Positions 24,202-35,237 are shown, numbered from the stretch's first letter. The stretch: DNA of 64,000 nucleotides from Acidobacteriota bacterium (GCA_016125275.1 WGMB01000018.1:333559-397558), one strand, 5' to 3'. Notes: generated by a model from the sequence alone, not told the origin. Numbers and translations: made by a program.

Positions 24202-24834
24202 ATGGCGCGAATTCTCGAAACGCTCTACCTGCAGGGCCCGGCCGGGCGGCTGGAGTGCCTGCACGAAGGCCCCGAAGAGGACGTGCGCATCCGCCAGGCG
24301 GCGGTGGTCTGCCACCCGCATCCTCTCTTCGGCGGCACTTTGCACAACAAGGTCGTCTTCCGGCTGGCCCGTGCGGCCCGCAACGCCGACGCCGCCGTGC
24401 TGCGCTTCAACTTTCGTGGTGTGGGGCAAAGCGCCGGCGAACATGACGACGGCCTGGGCGAGCAGGACGACGTTCGCGCGGCCGCCCGCTTCATGAAGGA
24501 CCGCTACCCCGGGCTTCCTCTGGTGCTGGCGGGCTTCTCGTTTGGCGCCTCTATGAGCTTGCGCGTCGCCTGCGGCGACCCGACCATCGCCCGCGTGATC
24601 GCCGCCGGCACGCCGGTCAACCGCGGCGGCTTCGGCTTTCTCGCCTCGTGCGGCGCGCCAAAGCACTTTCTGCACTCGACCAACGACGAGCACGGCGCCC
24701 GCGACAAGATGGAAGCCGCCTTCGAGATGGCGGCCCCGCCCAAGAAGCTCGACTGGATCGAAGCGAAGGACCACTTCTTCGTCGACGCCCTCGATGCGTT
24801 CGAGTCCGCCGCGTTGAAGGCCTTCCAGCTCTAG
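24202..24834 (+). CDS. Alpha/beta hydrolase of the COG2945 type
   Basis: A 210-residue protein starting MARILETLYLQGPAGRLECL. CHPHPLFGGTLHNKVVFRLA and NFRGVGQSAGEHDDG are typical of the COG2945 alpha/beta superfamily. The nucleophile Ser lies in LVLAGFSFGASMS, and the C-terminal His in AKDHFFVDAL. The substrate is unknown. It may be co-transcribed with yajQ. Confidence 0.85.
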   Translation: MARILETLYLQGPAGRLECLHEGPEEDVRIRQAAVVCHPHPLFGGTLHNKVVFRLARAARNADAAVLRFNFRGVGQSAGEHDDGLGEQDDVRAAARFMKDRYPGLPLVLAGFSFGASMSLRVACGDPTIARVIAAGTPVNRGGFGFLASCGAPKHFLHSTNDEHGARDKMEAAFEMAAPPKKLDWIEAKDHFFVDALDAFESAALKAFQL

Positions 24835-24841
24835 CGACTTA

Positions 24842-25717
24842 CTACGCCACGTACTTCTTGAAGAACGCCAGCGTGCGGCTCCAGGCCAGCTTGGCGGCGG
24901 CTTCGTCGTAACGCGGCGTGGTGTCGTTGTGGAAGCCGTGGTTGGCGCCTTCGTAGAAGTACGCTTCGTAGGTCTTCCCGTTCGCCTTCAGGGCCGCCTC
25001 GTAGGCCGGCCAACCGGCGTTCACGCGCTCGTCCAGTCCGCCATAGTGCAACTGCAACGGCGCCTGGATCTTCGGTACGTCTTCGGCGGCCACCTGCCGA
25101 CCGTAGTACGGGACCGACGCCGCCAGATTCGGGACTCGCGCCGCCAGCCCGTTGCACACTCCGCCGCCGTAGCAGAACCCTACGGAGCCGACCTTGCCGG
25201 TAGAGTCTGCGTGGGTCTGCAAGTACTTCACGCCGGCTACGAAGTCTTCGAACAGCTTGGCTCCGTCGAGCTTGGCCTGCATCGCGCGGCCCTCGTCGTC
25301 GTTGCCGGGATAGCCGCCCGCCGGCGTCAACCCGTCCGGCGCCAGCGCCAAGTAGCCTTCCGCCCCTAGCCGCCGCGCCACATCGGCAATGTAGGGGTTC
25401 AGCCCACGGTTCTCGTGCACCACCAGAACGGCGGGCAGCTTGCCGCTCTTGCCCGCCGGCCGTGCCAGGTAGCCCTTGATCGTCCCGTAACCCTGCGGCG
25501 AGGAATACTCGATCCAAGCGGTCTCGATGCGGCTGTCGCCCTCGGGAACCTGTTGCGCCAGCGCGTAGTCGGCCAGCAGGGCCGACGCGCTCACCCCGCC
25601 CGCTGCCATCGGAGCGGCGCGGTCCAAAAACTCTCGGCGGCTCAATCCGCCGTGCACGTACTGGTCGAACAGCTCCAGCACGCGGGGAGAGAAGTCAGAA
25701 GCTTTGAGTCGAGCCAT
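24842..25717 (-). CDS. Dienelactone hydrolase family protein with Tat-type leader
   Basis: A 291-residue protein beginning [20 protein letters not shown]; residues ~28-55 ([18 protein letters not shown]) look like a Tat signal. The mature domain shows [31 protein letters not shown] with the nucleophilic Cys, and ANHGFHND with the catalytic His, the pattern of dienelactone hydrolases. The start at ATG 25717 excludes an unrelated upstream extension of the same frame. It is convergent with the hydrolase to its left (7-nt gap). Confidence 0.85.
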   Translation of the reverse strand: MARLKASDFSPRVLELFDQYVHGGLSRREFLDRAAPMAAGGVSASALLADYALAQQVPEGDSRIETAWIEYSSPQGYGTIKGYLARPAGKSGKLPAVLVVHENRGLNPYIADVARRLGAEGYLALAPDGLTPAGGYPGNDDEGRAMQAKLDGAKLFEDFVAGVKYLQTHADSTGKVGSVGFCYGGGVCNGLAARVPNLAASVPYYGRQVAAEDVPKIQAPLQLHYGGLDERVNAGWPAYEAALKANGKTYEAYFYEGANHGFHNDTTPRYDEAAAKLAWSRTLAFFKKYVA

Positions 25718-25834
25718 GACGGCTGATGCTAGCAGAAAGGACGCCCGCCCGCGCGGCCAAATTCTCGGGGCGAGTCGTCCCGCAATGTATCCTGTGGAGT
25801 CGCGCCGCCCCAGCCGCGACGCCAACCGAGACCC

Positions 25835-27778
25835 ATGACCGAGTCCCAGCCGATGTGGCGGCCCAGCCCGTCCCGTATCGCCGACGCCAACCTCACCCGC
25901 TTCCTCCAAGTCGTCGGACAACCCAGCTACGAAGCCCTGTACCGCTGGTCCGTCGACGAGCCGGCGGCCTTCTGGGAAGCCTTGCGCCGGTTCTGCGGCG
26001 TCGAGCTCGACACGCCCAATCGGACTGTGGTCGAGGGTCTCGACCGAATGCCCGGCACCGTCTGGTTCCCCGGCGCCAAGCTCAACTTTGCCCGCCACTT
26101 GCTGCGCTTCCGTGACGATCGTGAAGCCCTCGTCTTCTGGAATGAGAACGGCCGGCAGTCCTCCTGCACCTACGCCGAGCTGCACGAACAGGTCGCCCGC
26201 TTCGCCGACGGATTGCGGGCCGAGGGCGTGGCGCCGGGAGACCGCATCGCCGGCTTCCTGCCCAACCGTCCGGAAGCCGTCATCGCCATGCTGGCGGCCT
26301 CATCGCTCGGCGCCGTCTGGTCGTCCTGCTCTCCCGACTTCGGCTACGAAGGCTTGCTCGACCGCTTCGGTCAGATCGAGCCCAAGGTGCTAGTCACCGC
26401 CGACGGCTACCCCTATAACGGCAAGAGCTTCGATTCTCTCGACAAGGTGCGCCGCCTCTGCCGCAGCGTGGACTCGATCCAGCGGGTCGTCGTCGCCCCC
26501 TACGGCCCCGGCGATCCCGATCTGGGCGGTCTGCCGGCAGCGACGCTCTTCTCCGAGTTCGGAAGGCCGGGCCACGAGATCCCGTTCGCTTCCCTGCCCT
26601 TCGACCATCCGCTCTATGTGCTCTATTCCTCCGGAACCACCGGAAAGCCCAAGTGCATCGTCCACGGGGCCGGCGGAACCCTGCTGCAGCACCTCAAGGA
26701 GCACGTTCTGCACACGGACCTGCGCCGGGAGGACCGCCTGTTCTACTTCACCACCTGCGGTTGGATGATGTGGAACTGGCTCGCGTCGGGGCTGGCCACC
26801 GGCGCCACGCTCGTGCTCTACGACGGCTCGCCCTTCCACCCGCACCCGGCGCACTTGTGGGACATGGCCGAGCGGGAAGGCGTCACCGTCTTCGGTACCA
26901 GCGCCAAATACATCGCCGCCTGCGAAAAGGCGGACCTCGCCCCGGCCCGGACGCACGATCTCTCCGCCGTGCGCACCATCCTCTCCACCGGCTCGCCGCT
27001 CGCCGCCGAGAGCTACGACTACGTCTATCGCGCCATCCGCGCGGACGTGCAGCTCGCGTCCATCTCGGGCGGCACGGACATCGTCTCCTGCTTCGCTCTC
27101 GGCAATCCTCTCGCGCCCGTTTGGCGCGGCGAAATCCAGACCCGCGGCCTCGGAATGAAGGTCGAAGTGTTCGACGACGAGGGTAGCCCCCTGCCGGTCG
27201 GCCACAAGGGGGAGCTGGTCTGCTCGGCGCCGTTCCCCTCCATGCCCCTCGGTTTCTGGGACGATCCGGACGGCGCCAAGTACCGGGCCGCCTACTTCGA
27301 GCGCTTCCCGGGGGTCTGGCATCACGGCGACTACTGCCAATTGACCGAGCACGGCGGCATGATCGTGTGGGGGCGCTCCGACGCCGTGCTCAACCCGGGC
27401 GGCGTCCGCATCGGCACCGCCGAGATCTACCGCGCCGTGGAAGCCCTGCCCGAGATCGCCGAGGCTTGCGCCATCGGCCAAGAATGGGACAACGACGTGC
27501 GGATCATCCTGTTCGTGAAGCTGCGCCCGCCGACAGAGGCCCTCGACCCCGCGCTGGACTCCGCCATTCGGCTCGCCATCCGCGCCAAGGCCACGCCTCG
27601 CCACACGCCGGCGAAGATCCTCGCCGTCGCAGACATCCCGCGGACGCGTAGCGGAAAGATCGCCGAGATCGCCGTCCGCCACGTGGTCCACGGCCGGGCC
27701 GTCACAAACCGCGAGGCCCTCTCGAACCCTGAGTCGCTCGAGCTGTTCCGCAACCTGCCGGAAATCCAAAAACCCTAG
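25835..27778 (+). CDS. Acetoacetyl-CoA synthetase
   Basis: A 647-residue acyl-CoA synthetase. The ATP-binding motif is [20 protein letters not shown], with the [16 protein letters not shown] and [20 protein letters not shown] motifs of the acetyl/acetoacetyl-CoA branch. The N-terminal pattern [17 protein letters not shown] and length fit acetoacetate-CoA ligase, which activates acetoacetate with ATP and CoA for lipid or polyhydroxyalkanoate metabolism. The C-terminal lysine motif [15 protein letters not shown] is present. It is convergent with uvrA. Confidence 0.88.
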   Translation: MTESQPMWRPSPSRIADANLTRFLQVVGQPSYEALYRWSVDEPAAFWEALRRFCGVELDTPNRTVVEGLDRMPGTVWFPGAKLNFARHLLRFRDDREALVFWNENGRQSSCTYAELHEQVARFADGLRAEGVAPGDRIAGFLPNRPEAVIAMLAASSLGAVWSSCSPDFGYEGLLDRFGQIEPKVLVTADGYPYNGKSFDSLDKVRRLCRSVDSIQRVVVAPYGPGDPDLGGLPAATLFSEFGRPGHEIPFASLPFDHPLYVLYSSGTTGKPKCIVHGAGGTLLQHLKEHVLHTDLRREDRLFYFTTCGWMMWNWLASGLATGATLVLYDGSPFHPHPAHLWDMAEREGVTVFGTSAKYIAACEKADLAPARTHDLSAVRTILSTGSPLAAESYDYVYRAIRADVQLASISGGTDIVSCFALGNPLAPVWRGEIQTRGLGMKVEVFDDEGSPLPVGHKGELVCSAPFPSMPLGFWDDPDGAKYRAAYFERFPGVWHHGDYCQLTEHGGMIVWGRSDAVLNPGGVRIGTAEIYRAVEALPEIAEACAIGQEWDNDVRIILFVKLRPPTEALDPALDSAIRLAIRAKATPRHTPAKILAVADIPRTRSGKIAEIAVRHVVHGRAVTNREALSNPESLELFRNLPEIQKP

Positions 27779-27790
27779 CCGCGCAGGAAG

Positions 27791-30589
27791 CTACAGCGCA
27801 TCGCGGAGGAACCGCGCGGTGTGCGAAACCTTCGATTTCGCGACCTCTTCCGGAGTCCCCATCGCGACGATCTCGCCGCCGCCCGCGCCGCCTTCCGGCC
27901 CCAGGTCGATCACCCAGTCCGCGCTCTTGATGACCTCCATGTTGTGCTCGATTGTCAGGACCGTGCCGCCGTTGTCCAGCAGCCGCTCGAAGGCCTTCAG
28001 CAGCTTGGCGATGTCGTCGAAATGCAGCCCCGTCGTGGGCTCGTCGAAGATGAACAGGGTCCCCTCGACGCTCGCCTGCGACAGGTGCGCCGCCAGTTTC
28101 ACCCGCTGGGCCTCGCCGCCGGAGAGCGTCGTGCCCGGCTGCCCAAGCCGCAAGTACCCGAGCCCGACCTCGGCCAGCGGCGCCAGCTTCGAGGTGATCT
28201 TCGAATGGCGCACGAAGAACCGCAGGGCCTCGTCCACGGTGAGCCGCAGCACGTCGTCGATGTTCTTGCCGTCGTGGCGAATCTCCAGCGCCTTGGGGCT
28301 GTAGCGCTTGCCGCCGCAGTCCTCGCACACCAGCTCCACGTCGGCCAGAAACTGCATCTCCACGGTCTGCACGCCGTCTCCCTGGCAGGTCTCGCAGCGC
28401 CCGCCCGGTACGTTGAACGAGAAGAAACCCGGCTTCAGCCCTTGGCGCGTCGCCTCCGCTGTCGAGGCGAACAGCTTTCGGATCTCGTCGAACGCCTTCA
28501 CATACGTCACCGGGTTCGAACGCGGCGAGCGGCCGATGGGCGACTGGTCCACCAGCACCACGTCAGAGAAAATCTCGGCCCCCGTGATCTTGCGGCAAGG
28601 CAGACGCAATCCGTCGCTGTCGGTCGCCTCTCCGGACGAATGCTTCCTCAGCCCGTCCAGCCCGGCGTACACCACCTCGTGCACCAACGTCGATTTGCCC
28701 GAACCCGACACGCCGGTGATCGCCGTAAACACCCCCGATGGAATGGCTACGTCGATGTTCTTCAAGTTATTCTTGACCGCTCCGAAGAACTTCGCCTGCT
28801 TGCGCGGCTTGATCGCCCGCCGCTTATCAGGGACCTCGATCTGCTGCCGTCCCGACAGGTAGCGGCTCGTCAACGAACGGTTGCCGTCCTTTGCCAGGTC
28901 CCCATACGGCCCCGCAAACACGACGGTCCCGCCCTGCTCTCCCGCTCCAGGCCCCAGGTCGACGACGAAATCGGCCGCCCGCATCACGTCCGGGTCGTGC
29001 TCCACCACCACGATCGTGTTGCCTAGGTCCCGCAGACGCTCCAGAATGCCCACCAGCCGCGCCGTGTCCCGGCTATGGAGGCCGATCGAAGGCTCGTCAA
29101 GCACATAGCAGGCCCCCACCAGGCGCGAGCCCAGCGAGGTCGCCAACTGGATGCGCTGCGCCTCCCCGCCCGAGAGCGTCGACGACAGCCGGTCCAGGGT
29201 GAGGTACTCCAGCCCGACCTCATTCAGAAACTGCAGCCGGCTGCGAATGTCCACCAGCAACCGCTCGCCGATGTCCTTGCGCTCGCCCTCCAGAACCATC
29301 TCGTTCGAGAAGCCCCAAGCCTGTCCCAGGCTCATGGCGGTGAACTCGCGAATGTTCTTGCCCGCCACGCGAACGTTCAGCGCCTCCTTGCGCAGCCGCC
29401 CGCCCAGGCAATCCGGGCACTTCGTGTAGCCCCTGTAGCGCGCCAGCATGATGCGGACGCCCATCTTGTACTTCTTCGTCTCGAGGAACTCGAAGAAGCC
29501 CGCAACGCCCACAAACCCGTCGCCCCCTTCGATCACGAACTTCAGCTCGGCGTCATCCAACTGGTGGAACGGAACCTTGGTGCGAATGCCGGCCTTCTTG
29601 GCCGCCGCCACCAGCTCCTTCTGCCACTTCGTGTACTTGGGCTTGGTCCAGGGGTCCACCGGACCTTCCTCGATCGTTCTGTAGCGGTCCGGGATGACCA
29701 GATCGAGGTCGTAGTCCACCGTGTTGCCGAAGCCTTGGCAGCGAGGGCAGGCGCCGAACGGGTTGTTGAAGCTGAACAAGCGCGGCTCGGGCTCGATGTA
29801 CTCGATGCCGCAATTGCGGCACTCGAACCGCTCGCTGAACCGCTCACGCTCCTTGCCGTCGGCGCTCTCGAAGAGGATCTCGCGAGCGTCGCGGTAGGCG
29901 ATCTCGACCGCGTCGGCCACCCTCTCCCGAACGTCCGGCGCAATGGCGAGCCGATCGATCAGGACGTGGACGTCTCGCGTGAAGTCCACGTCGAGCAGAG
30001 ATTCCGGCGTGGAGAACTCGTAAACCTTACCGTCTTGGAAAAGCCGGTTGAAGCCCCTCTGCCGCAGATCGGCCAAGTGGGCCTTGAGCAAGTCGGTGAG
30101 ACCGTCCGGGCCCGTGTCAGGCACCGGAAACAGCGCGTACCAGCGCGACCCGCCGGCCCACGACAGAACCGTATCCGTCACCCGGTCGACCGTATCCTTC
30201 GAGACTTCCGAGCCGCACTTCGAGCAGTATGTGATGCCGCAGCGGGCGTACAGCAGCCGCAGGAAGTCATAGACTTCGGTGGCGGTCGCAACGGTCGATC
30301 GAGGATTTTTGGTGGAGTTCTTCTGGCGGATCGCCACCGCCGGCGCCACGCCGACGATCTCGTCCACGTCGGGCTTCTCCATGCGCTCGAGGAACTGCCG
30401 TGCGTAGGCCGACAGCGATTCCACGTAGCGCCTCTGGCCCTCGGCGTAGATCGTGTCGAAGACGAGCGACGACTTCCCGGAGCCCGACACTCCGGTCACG
30501 ACGATCAGCTCGTTGTGGGGCAGCCGCAAGTCCACGCCCCGTAGGTTGTGAACCCGCGCTCCCCGAATCTCCAAAAAGTCTTGGGACAA
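27791..30589 (-). CDS. uvrA: UvrABC excinuclease subunit A
   Basis: A 932-residue ATPase that recognises bulky DNA damage. The first Walker A is VVTGVSGSGKSSLVFDT, the second is AITGVSGSGKSTLVHEV, and two ABC signatures LSGGEAQRI/V are present. Zinc-module cysteines are seen as YCSKCGSE, CPRCQGFGN, CETCQGDG and CEDCGGKRYS. MSQDFLEIRGARVHNLRGVD is a typical UvrA start. The frame is intact over the full family length. The tRNA-Arg gene lies upstream. Confidence 0.97.
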   Translation of the reverse strand: MSQDFLEIRGARVHNLRGVDLRLPHNELIVVTGVSGSGKSSLVFDTIYAEGQRRYVESLSAYARQFLERMEKPDVDEIVGVAPAVAIRQKNSTKNPRSTVATATEVYDFLRLLYARCGITYCSKCGSEVSKDTVDRVTDTVLSWAGGSRWYALFPVPDTGPDGLTDLLKAHLADLRQRGFNRLFQDGKVYEFSTPESLLDVDFTRDVHVLIDRLAIAPDVRERVADAVEIAYRDAREILFESADGKERERFSERFECRNCGIEYIEPEPRLFSFNNPFGACPRCQGFGNTVDYDLDLVIPDRYRTIEEGPVDPWTKPKYTKWQKELVAAAKKAGIRTKVPFHQLDDAELKFVIEGGDGFVGVAGFFEFLETKKYKMGVRIMLARYRGYTKCPDCLGGRLRKEALNVRVAGKNIREFTAMSLGQAWGFSNEMVLEGERKDIGERLLVDIRSRLQFLNEVGLEYLTLDRLSSTLSGGEAQRIQLATSLGSRLVGACYVLDEPSIGLHSRDTARLVGILERLRDLGNTIVVVEHDPDVMRAADFVVDLGPGAGEQGGTVVFAGPYGDLAKDGNRSLTSRYLSGRQQIEVPDKRRAIKPRKQAKFFGAVKNNLKNIDVAIPSGVFTAITGVSGSGKSTLVHEVVYAGLDGLRKHSSGEATDSDGLRLPCRKITGAEIFSDVVLVDQSPIGRSPRSNPVTYVKAFDEIRKLFASTAEATRQGLKPGFFSFNVPGGRCETCQGDGVQTVEMQFLADVELVCEDCGGKRYSPKALEIRHDGKNIDDVLRLTVDEALRFFVRHSKITSKLAPLAEVGLGYLRLGQPGTTLSGGEAQRVKLAAHLSQASVEGTLFIFDEPTTGLHFDDIAKLLKAFERLLDNGGTVLTIEHNMEVIKSADWVIDLGPEGGAGGGEIVAMGTPEEVAKSKVSHTARFLRDAL

Positions 30590-30737
30590 GGCGGTAGACA
30601 GTAATCCTTCATCGTATCAACCGGCCTGCCCGGACGACACGTTGGGACCCGATGAAGATCCCTTCCTTCGAACACCCGCGAAGCGCGAGCGCCCGGCCGG
30701 ACCGAGGAGCTTAGACGAGGAAGTGGGGGGGAGGGAG

Positions 30738-30814
30738 TGGTACGCCCGGCGAGATTCGAACTCACGACCTCTTGCTCCGGAGGCAAGCGCTCTATCCAGC
30801 TGAGCTACGGGCGC
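30738..30814 (-). tRNA. tRNA-Arg (anticodon CCG)
   Basis: Reading leftwards, GCGCCCG pairs with CGGGCGT, closing a 7-bp acceptor stem with one G-T pair. The D-arm GCTCAGCTGGATAGAGC, the anticodon stem CTTGC/GCAAG with loop CTCCGGA (anticodon CCG), and the T-arm with GTTCGAAT are all present. The 3' CCA is encoded. This tRNA reads the CGG arginine codon. No attachment-site duplication was noticed beside it. Confidence 0.93.
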
Positions 30815-30851
30815 GTACCAGATGTCATTGTCGCTTCGTCGGGGGCAAACG

Positions 30852-33800
30852 TCAACAGGGCTCGTGGGCGGTGTCCGCGGCCTGACGCAGCGCGGCGGCC
30901 AGCTCGTCGGTGCGAAACGGCTTGGCCAGCACCGGCAGACCTTCGACCCCTTCCAGCGCGCCGGCGCCGAACCCGGTCATCACCACCAGGGGCGTCTCGT
31001 CGCCCCGGGCTCGCAGGCGCGAGACAAACTCCTTCGCCGTCGCGCCCGGCATCGAATAGTCCGTCAGAACAACGTCGAACCGTTTCGGCCCCGATAGGAT
31101 CTCCAGCGCTCTCTCCGGCCCTTCCGCCGTTTCCGCCTCGCACCCGAGCTTGGCCAGCATCCGGCGCGCCACCTCGCGCACAGCCGCCTCATCGTCCACG
31201 ACCAAGACCGTCCGGCGGCGGTCGTCCACTTGCTGGGCGACGGGCCTCGCGGGCGTCTCAGCGTCGGCGGCCCCACTGGGGAGGCGCGCCAGAAAGACCG
31301 CGCCCGGTCCGCCCCGCCGGTCCAGCCACAGCTCCCCGCCTAGCCCGGCTACAATACCGTGCGCCACCGACAAGCCCAGGCCGGTCCCCTGTCCGACTTC
31401 CTTCGTCGTGAAGAACGGATCGAAGATGCGATCGGCCAGCTCCAGCGGCACTCCCGGCCCTTCGTCACGAACAGCCAGCAGCATCATCCCCTCGGCCTCC
31501 GGATCCGGACCCACGCTCAACTCCACGACTCCACCGCGGTGGGTCATCGCATGGTAAGCGTTCGTCACCAAGTTCAGAACGACCTGCTGGAGCTCCGCCT
31601 CGCTGCCCATCACGCATCCGCTCTCGGGGTCGATCGTCGCGCGCAACTCCACGGCCCCGGGGCGCGTGGCGCGCAGCAGGTGCACGGCCTCACCCACGGC
31701 CGCGGCCACGTTCACCGCCTTGCGTCTGGATTCATGGCGACGACTGAAGGTCAAGATCCCCCGGATCAGCTCCGCGGCTCGATCCGCCGCCCGGACGATC
31801 TCGTCCAGGTGGGTTCTAACCGCCTCTCGGTCGCCGGCGTCGTCGCGTCCCAGCTCGGCGAAGCCTCGAATCGCGGCGAGGATGTTGTTGAAATCGTGCG
31901 CGATGCCGCCGGAAAGGACTCCCAAAGCCTCGAGCTTCTGGCTCTGGAGCTGCGTCCGTTCGCGCTCCCGCTCGAGCGTCACGTCTCGCGCGACCGCAAA
32001 GAGCAGCCCGTCGTCGGGCAGGCGTACGGCGTACCACTGCAGGGTCCTCACGGACCCGTCCCGGGCGCAGCAACGGTTCTCAAAAGTTCGTGTTTCCCCA
32101 CCCCTTTCCGGAGGACGAAGGGCCGCCAACGTAGCGAGGCGATCGTCCGGGTGTACAACGTCAACGAAAGAGCGCGACCGCAGCTCTTGTGGCGAGTAGC
32201 CCAAGACCCTCTCGAAGGCCGGGTTGACCTTCAAGTACACCCCTTCCATGCTGACCAGGCACATCAAATCGCGGGACAGCTCAAAGAACCGCTCCAGATG
32301 CTCTTCGACGCGGCGCTGCTCCGTGACGTCCTGTACGGCGCCCACGTGGCGGCGGGCCACGCCGCCGGCGTCGATGTCCACGGCCGCCTCAGCGTGCAGC
32401 CAACGCAGCTCGCCGTCAGACGCTCTCAGGATGCGGTAGTCGACCGTCATCCGGCCTGTCCGCATCGAGTCCGCCACCTCCCGCTGCAACAGCGCCTGAT
32501 CCTCCGGATGCACCCACTGCACGCTAGTCCCCAGCCCGGGAGAGGTGGATCCCTCCTCGAGGCCAAAGATCTCATAGACGCCGGTGGACCACCAGCCTTG
32601 ATCGGCCACCAGATCCCAATCCCAGCAACCAACTTTTGCAATGCGCTGGGCGTCTTCCAAGCTCCTCAAGGCGCGTTCCAGCTCCCGCTGTTCTCGGTTC
32701 CGGGCCGTCATGTCGCGAAAAACGGCCGAGTAGCCGATCAATTGATCCGAGTCGGCCGACAAAGGCGAAAGCGACAGGACGCTCTCGAATTTGGCGCCAT
32801 CCTTCCGCCGCGCCGCGACCTCCGCCGCCACCGAAGCCCGCGCCGCCCGCTCGAGAAGATTGGACCCAGGCTCGGCGCTGTCCACGACATCGAGAAAGGA
32901 AAACGGCCTACCCAGCGCGTCTCGCTCCTGGTAGCCGAACAGCGTCACGGCGGCGGGGTTCCACTGCTCGATGCGCCCCTGCGGCCCCAGCCAAATCATG
33001 GCGTCGCTGCTCGCCGACACAATTGCCGCCCACTGCCGCTCCCGCTCGGAAGCCCTGCGGATCTCGGTCAGGTCCTGAATCGTCCCGTGGACGCCGGCTA
33101 CGCCCTTCACGTCCCGGTAAGCCTCCGCGATCGCACGCACCGGCCGGCGTTCGTTCTCGCCGGTGATCACGGTGAGCTCCAAGTGAAACGGCGTCCCCGC
33201 ACCAAAAGCTCTCTCCATGGCGCGAGCAAGCGTCTCCCGACACTCGGGGGCGTACAGGCTCAGGAGCGTTCGCAGATCGGGAGGGTCGCCAACCGGCAGG
33301 CCGTGAATCCGGAAGACCTCGTCGGTCCAAAAGGGTTTCTGCTCGCCCCGACGAAATTCCCACGCGCCCACGCCCGCCAGCTCCTGGGTTTTCGCCCAGA
33401 AATCAGCCAGCCGCGCGGCGGCCGACTCTCTCTCGACGCGCTCGGAGATATCACTCACGAAGGCCACGGCCAAGCGCCCTTCACCCCGTCTCTCCGGCAA
33501 AGAGCTGAGGCTCACTTGCACCGGAAACTCCTCGCCGTTCCGGCGCAACGCCTGTACTTCGAGGGCTCCGCCCATTCGGCCCGCCGAGGGGGCCGCCATA
33601 AAGCGCGCGATCCGTTCGATGTGAGCCCCTCGGAACCGCTCCGGCAGCAACTCATCCAAGCTGGCGCCGGCGAGTAGGCCGGACTCGTAGCCGAACATGC
33701 ATTCCGCGGCGGGGTTCGCCAACAGAATCACGGCATCGCGCCCGACGACCAAAACGCCCTGCGAGGCGGACTCAATCAGCCCTCTGAGTTCGCCGGGAGA

Positions 33801-33854
33801 GAGGGGAGAAATCACTACGGTCAGATTGTTTACTCGCCCCGCTCCCGGATGCAA
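30852..33854 (-). CDS. Hybrid sensor histidine kinase with five PAS domains
   Basis: A 1000-residue protein with no membrane segment. About five PAS/PAC units run from residue 22 to 630, with PAC-like ends such as AVAFVSDISERVERE and GYSAVFRDMTARNREQR. The HisKA motif GGIAHDFNNILAAIRGF carries the phosphorylated His (653). NLVTNAYHAM, DEGPGVP and GQGTGLGLSVAHGIVAGLGG form the ATPase domain. A C-terminal receiver (from ~880) has DDE near residue 887, the phosphoacceptor Asp (932) in VLTDYSMPG, and Lys 978 in VLAKPF. It is a soluble sensor of unknown signal with an attached receiver; no output regulator is adjacent. Confidence 0.92.
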   Translation of the reverse strand: MHPGAGRVNNLTVVISPLSPGELRGLIESASQGVLVVGRDAVILLANPAAECMFGYESGLLAGASLDELLPERFRGAHIERIARFMAAPSAGRMGGALEVQALRRNGEEFPVQVSLSSLPERRGEGRLAVAFVSDISERVERESAAARLADFWAKTQELAGVGAWEFRRGEQKPFWTDEVFRIHGLPVGDPPDLRTLLSLYAPECRETLARAMERAFGAGTPFHLELTVITGENERRPVRAIAEAYRDVKGVAGVHGTIQDLTEIRRASERERQWAAIVSASSDAMIWLGPQGRIEQWNPAAVTLFGYQERDALGRPFSFLDVVDSAEPGSNLLERAARASVAAEVAARRKDGAKFESVLSLSPLSADSDQLIGYSAVFRDMTARNREQRELERALRSLEDAQRIAKVGCWDWDLVADQGWWSTGVYEIFGLEEGSTSPGLGTSVQWVHPEDQALLQREVADSMRTGRMTVDYRILRASDGELRWLHAEAAVDIDAGGVARRHVGAVQDVTEQRRVEEHLERFFELSRDLMCLVSMEGVYLKVNPAFERVLGYSPQELRSRSFVDVVHPDDRLATLAALRPPERGGETRTFENRCCARDGSVRTLQWYAVRLPDDGLLFAVARDVTLERERERTQLQSQKLEALGVLSGGIAHDFNNILAAIRGFAELGRDDAGDREAVRTHLDEIVRAADRAAELIRGILTFSRRHESRRKAVNVAAAVGEAVHLLRATRPGAVELRATIDPESGCVMGSEAELQQVVLNLVTNAYHAMTHRGGVVELSVGPDPEAEGMMLLAVRDEGPGVPLELADRIFDPFFTTKEVGQGTGLGLSVAHGIVAGLGGELWLDRRGGPGAVFLARLPSGAADAETPARPVAQQVDDRRRTVLVVDDEAAVREVARRMLAKLGCEAETAEGPERALEILSGPKRFDVVLTDYSMPGATAKEFVSRLRARGDETPLVVMTGFGAGALEGVEGLPVLAKPFRTDELAAALRQAADTAHEPC

Positions 33855-33901
33855 CCCTTTCGGAGCGAGAATCGCACGAAAATCGTTACGATTTAGAGAC
33901 C

Positions 33902-35125
33902 ATGACTCGTCGAGAATTGCTTGCCGCAGCCCACGCTGCAGCGCTGCCGGCTAGGGCCGAGACCCGCTCGCCCGATGCGCCCAAGCGCATCGCCGCGGTC
34001 GTCACCGAATACCGCAAGACGTCACACGCCGACGTCATCATCGGCAAGTACCTGGAGGGCTTTCACCAGAACAACCAGCCGCCCTATCCGCGCTCCAAGA
34101 TCGTCTCGCTCTACACTGCCCAAGTTCCCGACAACGACCTCAGCCGGGAGATGGCCCGCAAGCACGACGTTCCGATCTACTCGACCATCTACGAGGCCCT
34201 CACCCGCGGGACGGACACCTTGGACGTCGACGGCGTGCTGATCGTGGGAGAGCACGGCGACTATCCCACCAACGAAAAGGGACAGAAGCTCTACCCGCGC
34301 TTCGAGCTCTTCTTGGAAGTCACCGACGTCTTTCGCCAGACCGGGCGCGTCGTTCCCGTTTACAGCGATAAGCACTTGTCCTATAGCTGGCTCAAGGCGC
34401 GGCGCATGTTCGCCATCTCGCGCCAAATGGGGTTCCCCTTGCTGGCCGGCTCTTCGGTGCCGGTGGCCTACCGTGACCCGCAGGTCGACGCGCCTTGGGG
34501 CGCCCGGCTGCCGCACGCCGTCGGTCTGGCCTTCGGCCCGCTCGAGAGCTACGGCTTCCACGTGCTGGAGATGATCCAGTCCATGATGGAGCGGCGCGAA
34601 GGCGGCGAAAAGGGCGTAGCCGCCGTGCAATGCCTGCAGAACGAAGCCGTGTGGACCTTCCTCGACCGCACGCCCTGGGCCCAGCCCCTGCTCGACGCCG
34701 CCCTGTCCCGCTGCAAGACCCGCCAGCCGGGCGCCCTCCGCGAAATCGTGCCCAACCCGGCGGTCTTCGTGCTGGAGTATAACGACGGCGCCCAAGCCGC
34801 CGGCTTCTTGCTCACCGGCGCCGTCAAGGACGATTTCGCCGTCGCCGTCGAAGTCGAGGGTCGCAGCGAGCCCGTCTCCACGCTCTGCTGGCTGATGCGC
34901 AAGCCCTACCACCAGCACTTCGGATGCCTCGTCAAGAACATCGAGAAGATGTACGAAACCGGCCACCCCCCGTATCCGGTCGAGCGCACCGTGCTGGTCA
35001 GCGGGGCGCTGGATTTCTTGATGGAGTCGGCCTTCCGCGGGAACGTACGGATCGAGACTCCGCAGCTCACTCTGCCCTACCTCACGCCGAACGCCTCACA
35101 TTTCTGCACCGAAGGCTGGGCCTGA
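33902..35125 (+). CDS. Hypothetical protein with short Tat-like N-terminus
   Basis: A 407-residue protein beginning MTRRELLAAAHAAALPARAE, a shortened twin-arginine-like leader. The body has Rossmann-like stretches (KRIAAVVTEYRKTSHADVII and DVDGVLIVGEHGDYPTNEKG) that recall proteins linked to Gfo/Idh/MocA oxidoreductases, but no catalytic lysine motif is present. I cannot assign a function. It stands divergent from the hybrid kinase gene (47-bp gap) and is followed by a 166-bp gap. The protein composition is like its neighbours, so it is probably not recently acquired. Confidence 0.7.
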   Translation: MTRRELLAAAHAAALPARAETRSPDAPKRIAAVVTEYRKTSHADVIIGKYLEGFHQNNQPPYPRSKIVSLYTAQVPDNDLSREMARKHDVPIYSTIYEALTRGTDTLDVDGVLIVGEHGDYPTNEKGQKLYPRFELFLEVTDVFRQTGRVVPVYSDKHLSYSWLKARRMFAISRQMGFPLLAGSSVPVAYRDPQVDAPWGARLPHAVGLAFGPLESYGFHVLEMIQSMMERREGGEKGVAAVQCLQNEAVWTFLDRTPWAQPLLDAALSRCKTRQPGALREIVPNPAVFVLEYNDGAQAAGFLLTGAVKDDFAVAVEVEGRSEPVSTLCWLMRKPYHQHFGCLVKNIEKMYETGHPPYPVERTVLVSGALDFLMESAFRGNVRIETPQLTLPYLTPNASHFCTEGWA

Positions 35126-35237
35126 GCCGGTTTGTTCCTCTTCCGTTACCGACCGGTTGCATTGCCATTAAATCCTGATTTCAAAGGGCTTTGCGCGTTG
35201 ACCTGCTCACGCTGAAATCTCAACGATGGAAGGTCTT

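Noticed and set aside
30738..30852. tRNA-Arg as an island attachment site
   Set aside because: The genes on both sides are ordinary chromosomal genes and no repeated tRNA end was noticed.
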